DNA from: Pseudomonas sp.
GTDB taxonomy: Bacteria > Pseudomonadota > Gammaproteobacteria > Pseudomonadales > Pseudomonadaceae
Length of the DNA: 15,549 nt
Reading direction: 5' to 3'
Assembly: GCA_003488145.1 (NCBI GenBank)
Contig: DNMQ01000285.1
Location: forward strand, 1 to 15,549
Made by a program: the position numbers and the translations under genes. Below the pieces are notes generated by a model that was given only the letters and a program-made list of their open reading frames with translations, had not been told where the DNA came from and searched no databases. Numbering within the stretch: position 1 is the first letter of the stretch; every line of letters starts with the position of its first letter. Of the stretch, positions 5,391-12,203 are shown in pieces.

Positions 5391-7583
5391 ATGAGCTTCG
5401 ACGCCGATGAAGAAATCCTCCAGGATTTCCTGGTAGAGGCCGGCGAGATTCTCGAACTATTGTCAGAGCAACTCGTGGAGCTGGAAAGCAGCCCCGATGA
5501 CATGGCGTTGCTCAATGCGATTTTTCGCGGGTTCCATACGGTCAAGGGCGGTGCCGGTTTCCTCCAGCTGCATGAGCTGGTGGAGTGCTGCCACATCGCC
5601 GAAAACGTCTTCGACATCCTGCGCAAGGGTGAGCGTCGAGTCGATTCCGAACTGATGGATGTCGTTCTGCAGGCGCTCGACGCCGTGAACGCGATGTTCA
5701 GTCAGGTCCGCGAGCGCGTCGAGCCGACGCCAGCCTCGCGTGAGTTGCTTGCGGCGCTGGCACGTCTGGCGGAGCCAGCCTCGGCTGATGAGCCCGCGCC
5801 GGCAGTCGAACCGCAGGTCGTGGCCGAACCCCGGTCCGAGGGCGCCGATAGCGAATTCGAACAGATGCTCGATGCCATTCAGCCGTCCGCCAGCGAGCCG
5901 GCTGCGGCCGAAGTAGCGACTGGCCCTGCCACCGACGAGATTACCGACGACGAATTCGAGTCGCTGCTCGACCAGCTGCATGGCAAGGGACAATTCTCTG
6001 CCGCTGCGGGTGCCTCGATGCCTGCCGAGAGCGAGTTCGTTGCTGCGCCGACCAGTGACGAAATCACCGATGACGAATTTGAAGCCTTGCTGGACCAGCT
6101 GCATGGCAAGGGCAAGTTCGAAGCGGCCCCGGCTGAACCCGCTGCGCCAGCAAGCGCCGAACCGGCAAAGGGCGGTGCTACAGCTGGTGCAGCTGACGAG
6201 ATCACCGACGACGAGTTCGAAGCACTGCTCGATCAACTGCATGGCAAGGGTAAGTTCGAGCCTGCGGTCGTAGAGACCCCGGCTGAACCTGCTGCGGCTG
6301 TGCCGATCAAACCGGCGCCCAAGCCTGCCCCTGCTGCTGCTCCGGCCAAGGCCGCTCCGGCAGCTGCGGTGAGCAAGCCGGCCGCTGCTGCTCCGGCGGA
6401 AAAGCCTCCGGCCGAGGCCGAGACCACCGTGCGCGTCGATACCGCACGCCTGGACGAGATCATGAACATGGTCGGCGAACTGGTGCTGGTGCGTAACCGT
6501 CTGGTACGCCTGGGCTCCAACAGCGGCGACGAGGCGATGGCCAAGGCCGTCTCCAACCTCGACGTGGTGACGGCCGATCTGCAGAGTGCGGTTATGAAGA
6601 CCCGCATGCAGCCGATCAAGAAGGTCTTCGGGCGCTTCCCGCGCCTGGTCCGCGACCTGGCTCGCAGCCTGAAGAAAGAGATCAACCTTGAGCTCGTCGG
6701 TGAAGAAACCGATCTCGACAAGAACCTGGTCGAAGCCCTGGCCGATCCGCTGGTGCACCTGGTGCGCAACGCGGTCGACCACGGTATCGAGATGCCCGAG
6801 GAGCGCGAAGCCGCCGGCAAGCCGCGTACCGGGCGGGTAGTGCTTTCCGCCGAGCAGGAAGGCGACCATATCCTGTTGATCATCAGTGATGACGGCAAGG
6901 GTATGGATGCCAACGTCCTGCGCGCCAAGGCCGTCGAGAAAGGCATGCTGGAGAAGGATGCCGCCGATCGCCTGAGCGACCTGGAGTGCTACAACCTGAT
7001 CTTCGCGCCGGGCTTCTCGACCAAGACCGAGATTTCCGACGTGTCCGGCCGCGGTGTCGGCATGGACGTGGTCAAGACCAAGATTTCCCAGCTCAACGGC
7101 ACGGTGAACGTGTTCTCCACCAAGGGCCAGGGCTCGCGGGTGGTGATCAAGGTGCCGCTGACCCTGGCGATCATGCCGACCCTGATGGTCATGCTCGGCA
7201 ACCAGGCCTTCGCCTTCCCGCTGGTCAACGTCAACGAGATCTTCCACCTCGACCTGTCGCGGACCAACGTCGTCGATGGCCAGGAAGTGGTGATCGTCCG
7301 CGACAAGGCGCTGCCGCTGTTCTACCTCAAGCGCTGGCTGGTCCACGATGCGGCTCAGGAAGAGCAGCGTGAAGGCCATGTAGTAATTCTCAGCGTCGGC
7401 AATCAGAGCATCGGCTTCGTCGTCGATCAGCTCGTGGGACAGGAAGAAGTGGTCATCAAGCCGCTTGGCAAGATGCTGCAGGGTACGCCTGGCATGTCCG
7501 GTGCGACGATCACCGGCGATGGCCGCATCGCGCTGATTCTCGATGTTCCCAGCATGCTCAAGCGCTACGCACGCAGGATTTGA
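5391..7583 (+). CDS. cheA: Chemotaxis histidine kinase CheA with repeat-bearing linker and no visible P2 domain
   Basis: CheA is the receptor-coupled kinase that phosphorylates CheY and CheB. The protein has 730 residues. P1 (HPt, about 1-110) carries the phosphorylated H49 in FHTVKGGAGF. A low-complexity Ala/Pro/Glu linker (about 115-343) follows, where E. coli has a folded P2 domain; here I see none. It contains three copies of a 21-residue acidic motif and one degenerate copy, listed separately. P3 dimerisation starts near residue 345 (VRVDTARLDEIMNMVGELV). P4 ATPase has the N box with N460 (HLVRNAVDHG), DDGKG at 500-504 and GRGVGMD at 553-559. P5 (CheW-like) fills about 590-730. I chose ATG 5391 (MSFDADEEILQDF) over GTG 5385, with AGGGGA at 5378-5383 seven bases upstream. 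All kinase residues are intact, so it should be active. Confidence 0.97.
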   Translation: MSFDADEEILQDFLVEAGEILELLSEQLVELESSPDDMALLNAIFRGFHTVKGGAGFLQLHELVECCHIAENVFDILRKGERRVDSELMDVVLQALDAVNAMFSQVRERVEPTPASRELLAALARLAEPASADEPAPAVEPQVVAEPRSEGADSEFEQMLDAIQPSASEPAAAEVATGPATDEITDDEFESLLDQLHGKGQFSAAAGASMPAESEFVAAPTSDEITDDEFEALLDQLHGKGKFEAAPAEPAAPASAEPAKGGATAGAADEITDDEFEALLDQLHGKGKFEPAVVETPAEPAAAVPIKPAPKPAPAAAPAKAAPAAAVSKPAAAAPAEKPPAEAETTVRVDTARLDEIMNMVGELVLVRNRLVRLGSNSGDEAMAKAVSNLDVVTADLQSAVMKTRMQPIKKVFGRFPRLVRDLARSLKKEINLELVGEETDLDKNLVEALADPLVHLVRNAVDHGIEMPEEREAAGKPRTGRVVLSAEQEGDHILLIISDDGKGMDANVLRAKAVEKGMLEKDAADRLSDLECYNLIFAPGFSTKTEISDVSGRGVGMDVVKTKISQLNGTVNVFSTKGQGSRVVIKVPLTLAIMPTLMVMLGNQAFAFPLVNVNEIFHLDLSRTNVVDGQEVVIVRDKALPLFYLKRWLVHDAAQEEQREGHVVILSVGNQSIGFVVDQLVGQEEVVIKPLGKMLQGTPGMSGATITGDGRIALILDVPSMLKRYARRI
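5847..5882 (+). repeat. Degenerate first copy of the CheA linker motif
   Basis: Residues 153-164 of CheA read DSEFEQMLDAIQ. They keep the pattern acidic-Phe-acidic-x-hydrophobic-Leu of the three better copies downstream (DDEFEALLDQLH) but lack the ITD lead and the HGKG tail. It is probably a diverged member of the array, or an unrelated short helix; the match is only about six of twelve positions. Confidence 0.5.
5934..5996 (+). repeat. CheA linker motif, copy 1
   Basis: Codes for residues 182-202 of CheA, a 21-residue unit with core ITDDEFESLLDQLHGKG ending in QF. It differs from copies 2 and 3 at two residues (Ser for Ala, Gln for Lys). A 60-base Ala/Pro-rich spacer separates it from copy 2. 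The unit is predicted to form a short acidic amphipathic helix followed by a Gly/Lys turn. Confidence 0.9.
6057..6119 (+). repeat. CheA linker motif, copy 2
   Basis: Codes for residues 223-243 of CheA, with core ITDDEFEALLDQLHGKG ending in KF. The protein is identical to copy 3 over all 21 residues, yet the DNA differs at ten positions, all silent. That pattern argues for selection on the peptide and against a very recent duplication. A 75-base spacer follows. Confidence 0.92.
6195..6257 (+). repeat. CheA linker motif, copy 3
   Basis: Codes for residues 269-289 of CheA, identical in protein to copy 2. It is followed by a Pro/Ala/Lys-rich tether (about residues 295-343) leading into the P3 dimerisation helices. 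The copies are spaced by 20 and 25 residues, so each could bind a partner independently. Confidence 0.92.
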
Positions 7584-7591
7584 TTCAGTCA

Positions 7592-7622
7592 GGCAGCGCT
7601 TACCTCGGATGGGAGCGCTGCC
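7592..7622 (+). promoter_or_regulatory. Perfect 9-bp hairpin between cheA and cheB, beside the cheB ribosome binding site
   Basis: GGCAGCGCT (7592-7600) and AGCGCTGCC (7614-7622) are exact reverse complements around a 13-base loop. The hairpin occupies most of the 53-base cheA-cheB gap and ends two bases before the cheB Shine-Dalgarno TAGGAG (7625-7630). No T-run follows, so it is not a standard intrinsic terminator. The loop carries GGA (7607-7609), and a second GGA lies in the Shine-Dalgarno, the kind of pair that RsmA/CsrA proteins can use. The structure is seen directly; regulation of the CheB:CheA ratio is inference. Confidence 0.6.
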
Positions 7623-7636
7623 GCTAGGAGTGATGT

Positions 7637-8752
7637 ATGGCAGTCAAGGTCCTGGTCGTCGACGATTCCGGCTTCTTTCGTCGGCGCGTCTCGGAAATCC
7701 TTTCCTCTGATTCGAATATCCAGGTCGTCGGCACCGCCACCAATGGACGCGAGGCGATCGACCAGGTGCTGGCGTTGAAGCCGGATGTCATCACCATGGA
7801 CTACGAGATGCCGATGATGGACGGCATCACGGCGGTGCGGCAGATCATGCAGCGCTGCCCCACACCGGTGTTGATGTTTTCCTCGCTGACGCACGAAGGC
7901 GCTCGGGTCACCCTCGATGCACTGGATGCCGGCGCCGTCGACTATCTGCCGAAGAACTTCGAAGACATTTCGCGTAACCCGGATAAGGTCAAGCAGCTGC
8001 TGTGCGAGAAGGTACATACCGTTTCGCGCAGCAACCGGCGCTACAGCACGTTCTGTACCTCGAGCGTAAGTACGCCGCCGGTATCCGCGCGTGGCACTGC
8101 CTCGACATTGGCTACTGCAGCGCCTCGGACCGGCGCTACAGCGCCAGCGCCCGCTGCGCCGGCAGCTCGTTCGCCGGCGCCCAAGCGCAAGGCGTATAAG
8201 CTGGTGGCCATCGGTACGTCTACTGGCGGTCCGGTGGCGCTGCAGCGTGTGCTCACTCAGCTCCCGGCGAATTTCCCCGCGCCGATCGTGCTCATCCAGC
8301 ACATGCCGGCCGCGTTCACCAAAGCCTTCGCCGATCGTCTGGACAAGCTTTGCCGCATTCGTGTCAAGGAAGCCGAGGACGGCGACGTGCTGCGTCCGGG
8401 GCTTGCTTTGCTGGCACCGGGTGGCAAGCAGATGATGATCGATGGCCGCGGTGCGGTCCGCATCCTGCCGGGCGATGATCGCCTCAACTACAAGCCTTGC
8501 GTCGACGTTACCTTCGGTTCGGCCGCCAAGTCGTTTCACGACAAGGTGCTGGCGGTGGTGCTGACCGGCATGGGTGCCGATGGTCGCGAAGGCGCACGGT
8601 TGCTCAAGCAGAGCGGCAGCCAGGTGTGGGCGCAGGATGAAGCCAGCTGCGTGATCTATGGCATGCCGATGGCGGTGGTCAAAGCCAACCTGAGTGATGC
8701 GGTCTACGGGCTCGACGATATCGGTCGCAATCTGGCCGAGGCGTGCATCTGA
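7637..8752 (+). CDS. cheB: Chemotaxis protein-glutamate methylesterase/deamidase CheB
   Basis: CheB removes methyl groups from receptor glutamates, and deamidates receptor glutamines, to adapt signalling once phosphorylated by CheA. The 371 residues contain an N-terminal receiver (about 1-120) with D9, D10 and phospho-acceptor D55 (TMDYEMP). An Ala/Thr/Pro-rich linker (about 135-183) follows, then the esterase domain. The catalytic triad is S195 (IGTSTGGP), H222 (LIQHMP) and D315 (LTGMGADG). ATG 7637 has TAGGAG (7625-7630) six bases upstream. cheR, the opposing methyltransferase, is not in the window; in pseudomonads it usually lies in another flagellar block. The stop at 8750-8752 is followed after 16 bases by motC, so chemotaxis and stator genes appear to share a transcript. 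Confidence 0.96.
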   Translation: MAVKVLVVDDSGFFRRRVSEILSSDSNIQVVGTATNGREAIDQVLALKPDVITMDYEMPMMDGITAVRQIMQRCPTPVLMFSSLTHEGARVTLDALDAGAVDYLPKNFEDISRNPDKVKQLLCEKVHTVSRSNRRYSTFCTSSVSTPPVSARGTASTLATAAPRTGATAPAPAAPAARSPAPKRKAYKLVAIGTSTGGPVALQRVLTQLPANFPAPIVLIQHMPAAFTKAFADRLDKLCRIRVKEAEDGDVLRPGLALLAPGGKQMMIDGRGAVRILPGDDRLNYKPCVDVTFGSAAKSFHDKVLAVVLTGMGADGREGARLLKQSGSQVWAQDEASCVIYGMPMAVVKANLSDAVYGLDDIGRNLAEACI

Positions 8753-8753
8753 T

Positions 8754-8766
8754 GGAGGCCCGCCTC
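8754..8766 (+). other. motC Shine-Dalgarno inside a small inverted repeat
   Basis: GGAGG at 8754-8758 is the motC ribosome binding site, 10 bases before ATG 8769. Part of it (GAGGC, 8755-8759) can pair with GCCTC (8762-8766), leaving a two-base turn or, more realistically, a 4-bp stem with a CCCG loop. The stem is short and could hide the site when ribosomes are not finishing cheB. The effect is uncertain. Confidence 0.3.
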
Positions 8767-8768
8767 TA

Positions 8769-9509
8769 ATGGACGTGCTCAGCCTGATCGGGCTGCTGTT
8801 GGCGTTCGTCGCCATCGTTGGGGGCAATTTTCTCGAGGGCGGCCATATCTCGGCGCTGCTCAATGGGCCGGCCGCGTTGATCGTGCTTGGCGGTACCCTG
8901 GGTGCCGTCCTGCTGCAGACGCCCATCGCCGTGTTCATGCGGGCGATGAGTATTGGTCGCTGGATATTCTTTCCGCCGCGGATCGATCTCGCGCGCGGCA
9001 TCCTCATGGTCACTACCTGGAGCAATACTGCGCGCAAGGAGGGGTTGCTCGGCCTCGAGCCGGTCGCCGAGACGGAGCCCGATCCTTACGCACGCAAGGG
9101 CCTGCAGCTGCTGGTCGATGGCGCCGAGCCGGAAGTGATCCGCAGCATCCTCGAGGTCGATCTGTATACCCAGGAGGGGCGTGACCTGCGCGCGGCCAAG
9201 GTCTACGAGAGCATGGGTGGCTACTCGCCGACCATCGGCATCATCGGCGCGGTAATGGGGTTGATCCACGTGATGGGCAATCTGGCCGATCCCAGCCAGC
9301 TGGGCAGCGGCATCGCCGTTGCGTTCGTGGCGACCATCTATGGCGTCGCTTTCGCCAACCTGCTGGTGCTGCCGGTCGGCAACAAGCTGAAGAGCGTCGT
9401 CCAGCGGCAGACCGCCTATCGCGAGATGCTGCTGGAGGGCGTGCTGTCCATCGCCGAGGGCGAAAATCCGCGTTCCATCGAGATGAAGCTGCAAGGCTTC
9501 ATGGACTGA
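8769..9509 (+). CDS. motC: Flagellar motor stator protein MotC (MotA family)
   Basis: MotC is the MotA-type subunit of the second stator of pseudomonads. With MotD it conducts protons and turns the rotor. The 246 residues have four membrane segments, approximately 3-20, 33-50, 151-170 and 180-202. A large cytoplasmic loop contains the rotor-contact region ARKEGLLGLE (charged R89, K90, E91). The segment GYSPTIGIIGAVMGLIHVMG includes conserved P154, and GIAVAFVATIYG marks the last helix. ATG 8769 is chosen because MDVLSLIGLLLAF is the usual start; in-frame codons before it run back into cheB. The partner gene motD starts 5 bases after the stop. Location in the che operon and not beside a motAB pair supports MotC over MotA. 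Confidence 0.95.
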   Translation: MDVLSLIGLLLAFVAIVGGNFLEGGHISALLNGPAALIVLGGTLGAVLLQTPIAVFMRAMSIGRWIFFPPRIDLARGILMVTTWSNTARKEGLLGLEPVAETEPDPYARKGLQLLVDGAEPEVIRSILEVDLYTQEGRDLRAAKVYESMGGYSPTIGIIGAVMGLIHVMGNLADPSQLGSGIAVAFVATIYGVAFANLLVLPVGNKLKSVVQRQTAYREMLLEGVLSIAEGENPRSIEMKLQGFMD

Positions 9510-9514
9510 CCGCC

Positions 9515-10357
9515 ATGGCCAGACGCAGACCACCGGAAGAGCACGAGAATCACGAGCGATGGCTGGTTTCCTACGCCGACTTCATCACGCTGTTATTTGC
9601 CTTCTTCGTGGTGATGTACTCGATCTCCTCGATCAACGAGGGCAAGTACAAGATCCTCTCCGATTCGCTGGTCGGCGTGTTCAATCAGGTCGATCGTTCG
9701 GTCCAGCCCATCCCCATCGGTGAGGAGCGACCTCGGACCACCGAGGCGGATGTGTCCCAGGTCGAGGATCTGTCGGGCCCTGCTTCGTCGGCGGGGAAGC
9801 CGACCCTCGATCCGCTGGAGCGAATTGCGCAGAGCATGCGCGAGACGTTCGGCGAGCTGATCGCCAACGAGCAACTGACGATCCGTGGCAATGAGCTGTG
9901 GATCGAGATCGAACTCAACTCCAGCCTGCTGTTCCCCAGCGGCGATGCGCTTCCCAACGACCAGGCATTTCTGCTGATCGACAAGGTCGCCGGAATTCTG
10001 GCCCCTTTCGACAACCCGATCCATGTCGAAGGGTTTACCGACAATCTGCCAATCAGCACCAGCCAGTTCCCTACCAACTGGGAGCTGTCCGCAGCCCGCG
10101 CTGGCAGCGTTGTGAGGATGCTTGCAGCGCAGGGGGTGGACCCTTCGCGGATGGCAGCGGTGGGCTATGGCGAATTTCAGCCCGTGGCGGACAACGCGAC
10201 GGCCGAAGGCCGGGCGCGCAACCGGCGGGTGATTCTGGTGGTATCGCGCAATCTCGATGTGCGCCGGAGTGTCACCGGAATGGGCAGCAGCAACGTACGG
10301 CCTGACGATGCGTTGCGTCGGGCTGGCACACAATCTGCACCGGCTGTGTCCATGTAA
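9515..10357 (+). CDS. motD: Flagellar motor stator protein MotD (MotB family, OmpA-like domain)
   Basis: MotD anchors the MotC/MotD stator to peptidoglycan and supplies the proton-binding aspartate. The 280 residues have a charged cytoplasmic start (RRRPPEEHENHER). A single membrane helix at about 16-38 follows (WLVSYADFITLLFAFFVVMY) with the essential Asp at D22. A plug/linker region leads to a periplasmic OmpA-like domain from about residue 125. Peptidoglycan-binding marks are VEGFTDNLPI, NWELSAARAGSVVRML and VGYGEFQPVADN...RARNRRV. No clear Shine-Dalgarno precedes ATG 9515, so coupling to motC across the 5-base gap is likely. The tail after the OmpA fold (about 248-280) is polar and probably disordered. 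All key residues are present. Confidence 0.95.
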   Translation: MARRRPPEEHENHERWLVSYADFITLLFAFFVVMYSISSINEGKYKILSDSLVGVFNQVDRSVQPIPIGEERPRTTEADVSQVEDLSGPASSAGKPTLDPLERIAQSMRETFGELIANEQLTIRGNELWIEIELNSSLLFPSGDALPNDQAFLLIDKVAGILAPFDNPIHVEGFTDNLPISTSQFPTNWELSAARAGSVVRMLAAQGVDPSRMAAVGYGEFQPVADNATAEGRARNRRVILVVSRNLDVRRSVTGMGSSNVRPDDALRRAGTQSAPAVSM

Positions 10358-10443
10358 GCGCTTCAGGGCGCAGTCGTCAAAACACCGTCGCTTTGCCGTT
10401 TCAGGCAATGCCGTTCCGGTCAGCTTCGCCGGGTGGAAGATCA

Positions 10444-11232
10444 ATGAGAGTCTGGGCTGTAGCCAATCAAAAGGGTGGGGTGGGCAAGACCACTACGTCG
10501 ATCGCACTGGCGGGCTTGCTGGCCGATTCCGGCAAGCGCGTCGTCGTGCTGGATCTGGATCCGCATGGGTCGATGACCAGCTATTTCGGGCATGATCCCG
10601 ACAACCTGGACCATAGCGTCTTCGATCTCTTCCAGCACCAGGGTACCGTGCCGGATGGCCTGCCGTGGCAGCTGCTGCTGGCCACCAGTCACGAGCGTAT
10701 CTCGCTGATGCCTTCCAGTACCGTGCTGGCGACACTCGAGCGCCAGTCGCCCGGGCAGAACGGCCTCGGGCTGGTCATTGCCAAGAGCCTGTCGCAGCTT
10801 TGGCAGGACTTCGATTACGCCATCATCGACAGCCCGCCGCTGCTCGGTGTGCTGATGGTCAACGCGCTGGCTGCCAGTCAGCAGCTGGTGATTCCGGTGC
10901 AGACGGAGTTTCTGGCGATGAAGGGTCTCGAGCGAATGGTCAGCACGCTGTCGATGATCAACCGTTCGCGCAAGCAAGCGCTGCCTTACACCATCGTGCC
11001 GACCTTGTTTGACCGCCGCACCCAGGCCTCGATGAATACGCTCAAGGTACTGCGAGCCGGTTATGCCGATCATCTCTGGCCAGCGTTCATCCCGGTCGAT
11101 ACGCGGCTGCGCGATGCCAGCCGCGCCGGCCTGACGCCTTCGCAGTTCGATCCGACCAGTCGTGCGGTTCTTGCCTATCGGGCCTTGCTCAAGCATCTGC
11201 TGGCGTCGCAAGTGTCTCCGCAGGTGGCGTGA
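10444..11232 (+). CDS. parC: ParA-like ATPase ParC for polar positioning of chemosensory arrays
   Basis: ParC-type ATPases (PA1462-like in P. aeruginosa) guide chemotaxis arrays to the cell pole and to daughter cells. They are not plasmid or chromosome ParA proteins, and no parB or parS-like repeat is nearby. The 262 residues start MRVWAVANQKGGVGKTTTSI, with deviant Walker A KGGVGKTT at 10-17. LDLDPHGSMTSYFG and IIDSPPLLGVLMVNAL (Walker B region) follow. The family element QLVIPVQTEFLAMKGLERM is also present. ATG 10444 is preceded by GGAAG at 10435-10439. The 86-base gap after motD holds a weak 5-bp inverted repeat (TTGCC 10393-10397 and GGCAA 10404-10408) and no convincing promoter. parP, encoding its partner, follows after 87 bases. 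The symbol parC follows Vibrio usage and has nothing to do with topoisomerase IV. Confidence 0.92.
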   Translation: MRVWAVANQKGGVGKTTTSIALAGLLADSGKRVVVLDLDPHGSMTSYFGHDPDNLDHSVFDLFQHQGTVPDGLPWQLLLATSHERISLMPSSTVLATLERQSPGQNGLGLVIAKSLSQLWQDFDYAIIDSPPLLGVLMVNALAASQQLVIPVQTEFLAMKGLERMVSTLSMINRSRKQALPYTIVPTLFDRRTQASMNTLKVLRAGYADHLWPAFIPVDTRLRDASRAGLTPSQFDPTSRAVLAYRALLKHLLASQVSPQVA

Positions 11233-11260
11233 AGTGCCATGCCGCTCGGCGCCTGCCAGC

Positions 11261-11288
11261 TCAAGTTTGTCGCGCCAGTGGCCGATAG
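11261..11288 (+). promoter_or_regulatory. Candidate sigma-28 (FliA) promoter for parP-cheW
   Basis: TCAAGTTT (11261-11268), a 12-base spacer and GCCGATAG (11281-11288) match the sigma-28 consensus. The -35 element matches TAAAGTTT at 7 of 8 and has the TCAAG form I associate with Pseudomonas FliA promoters. The -10 element matches GCCGATAA at 7 of 8. The spacer is one base longer than the E. coli optimum. It lies in the parC-parP gap, about 31 bases before the parP ATG, leaving a short leader. FliA itself is encoded at 3366 in this window, so late-gene timing of parP and cheW is likely. Confidence 0.75.
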
Positions 11289-11319
11289 CCTGTTCAGATT
11301 CTCATAACGAGTTCGTTCC

Positions 11320-12120
11320 ATGAGCCGCACCGTCCTAACCGAAACCCGATCCCAGCAGGCGCTGCAGTCCTATCTCGATGGGCTGTTGCAGGACGCTGCC
11401 ATCGAACTGGCCGACTCGGTCAGTCAGGACGAATTCCAGGCGGCCGTGCTCGAGGAGCAACTGCGTGATACGCGGCAGAGCCAACCGCCGCGTCTTGAAA
11501 TAGTCCAGCCGGCGCCGCCGCCCGTGGTGGAAGCGCCTCTAACGATGCCTTCGGTGCCGACTCTTGAGCCGGTCGTGGAGCTCGAGGTTGCGCCGCACCT
11601 GCCCAGCGAGCCAGTCGAAGCCGTGCCTGACGCCCATCCGGGTTGGGGTGAGGAGCCTTTCGAGTGTCTGCTGTTCGATGTGGCAGGGTTGACCCTGGCG
11701 GTGCCGCTGGTGTGCCTGGGCTCCATCTATCCGCTGGCCGGGCATGAGCTGACGCCGCTGTTCGGTCAGCCCGACTGGTTTCTTGGCATACTGCCGAGCC
11801 AGTCAGGCAATCTGAAGGTGCTGGACACCGCGCGCTGGGTGATGCCTGATCGGTACCGTGACGACTTCCGCGAGGGGTTGCAGTACGTGATCTCGGTTCA
11901 GGGCTACGAATGGGGGCTGGCGGTCCATCAGGTCAGTCGCTCGATTCGCCTCGACCCCAGTGAGGTCAAGTGGCGTACGCAGCGCAGTCAGCGTCCATGG
12001 CTGGCCGGTACGGTAATCGAGCATATGTGCGCGCTGGTCGACGTGACTGCGCTGGCCGAGCTGATCGCCAGTGGCGCTGTGAAACAGATGCAGGGCGCGA
12101 CGAAGCCGCGGACGCATTGA
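11320..12120 (+). CDS. parP: ParP-like array-positioning protein with C-terminal CheW-like domain
   Basis: ParP proteins link ParC to chemosensory arrays: the N-terminal part contacts ParC, and the CheW-like C-terminal domain enters the array beside CheA and receptors. The 266 residues start with a short helical segment (LQSYLDGLLQDAAIELADS, about 15-33). A Pro/Glu/Val-rich region (about 56-105) then leads to a CheW-like domain at about 112-250 (FECLLFDVAGLTLAVPLVCLG, then WFLGILPSQSGNLKVLDTARW). This domain is clearly diverged from true CheW: the NLRG loop is replaced by PSQSGN. The start ATG 11320 has only a weak AACGAG upstream (11306-11311). The sigma-28 candidate promoter sits just before it. 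Assignment rests on domain layout plus position between parC and cheW. Confidence 0.88.
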   Translation: MSRTVLTETRSQQALQSYLDGLLQDAAIELADSVSQDEFQAAVLEEQLRDTRQSQPPRLEIVQPAPPPVVEAPLTMPSVPTLEPVVELEVAPHLPSEPVEAVPDAHPGWGEEPFECLLFDVAGLTLAVPLVCLGSIYPLAGHELTPLFGQPDWFLGILPSQSGNLKVLDTARWVMPDRYRDDFREGLQYVISVQGYEWGLAVHQVSRSIRLDPSEVKWRTQRSQRPWLAGTVIEHMCALVDVTALAELIASGAVKQMQGATKPRTH

Positions 12121-12135
12121 AAGCAAACAATTGAC

Positions 12136-12156
12136 GGTCGCGCCTGTTGCGCGGCC
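12136..12156 (+). other. G+C-rich hairpin between parP and cheW
   Basis: GGTCGCGC (12136-12143) can pair with GCGCGGCC (12149-12156) through eight pairs including one G-U, around a 5-base loop. It lies in the 83-base gap between parP and cheW. No T-run follows, so it may act as an RNA-stability or partial-termination element that sets cheW level relative to parP. The structure is seen; the role is unproven. Confidence 0.45.
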
Positions 12157-12203
12157 CGGCGATAGAATCGACCGCCATTGCGGTAACTGAAGAAGGTGGG
12201 GCT

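Noticed and set aside
5463..7379. 638-codon open frame on the - strand across cheA
   Set aside because: It is a shadow of a G+C-rich gene with strong third-position bias; the translated sequence is rich in His, Arg, Leu and Gly and matches no family I know, while cheA is fully intact on the other strand.
7589..9037. 482-codon - strand open frame across cheB and motC
   Set aside because: Composition typical of antisense shadow frames and no domain seen.
10376..10404. Possible sigma-28 promoter in the motD-parC gap (TCAA, 14-base spacer, GCCGTTTC)
   Set aside because: The -10 element matches only 5 of 8 consensus bases and the -35 is incomplete.
10444..11232. ParA-like gene as part of a chromosome or plasmid partition locus
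   Set aside because: No parB or parS repeats nearby; position before a CheW-domain partner and sequence type mark the chemotaxis ParC group.
12131..12170. TTGACG with TAGAAT, or a GG-GC sigma-54-like pair, before cheW
   Set aside because: The sigma-70 elements are 26 bases apart, too far; the sigma-54-like GG and GC are 11 bases apart where 10 is required and flanks fit poorly.
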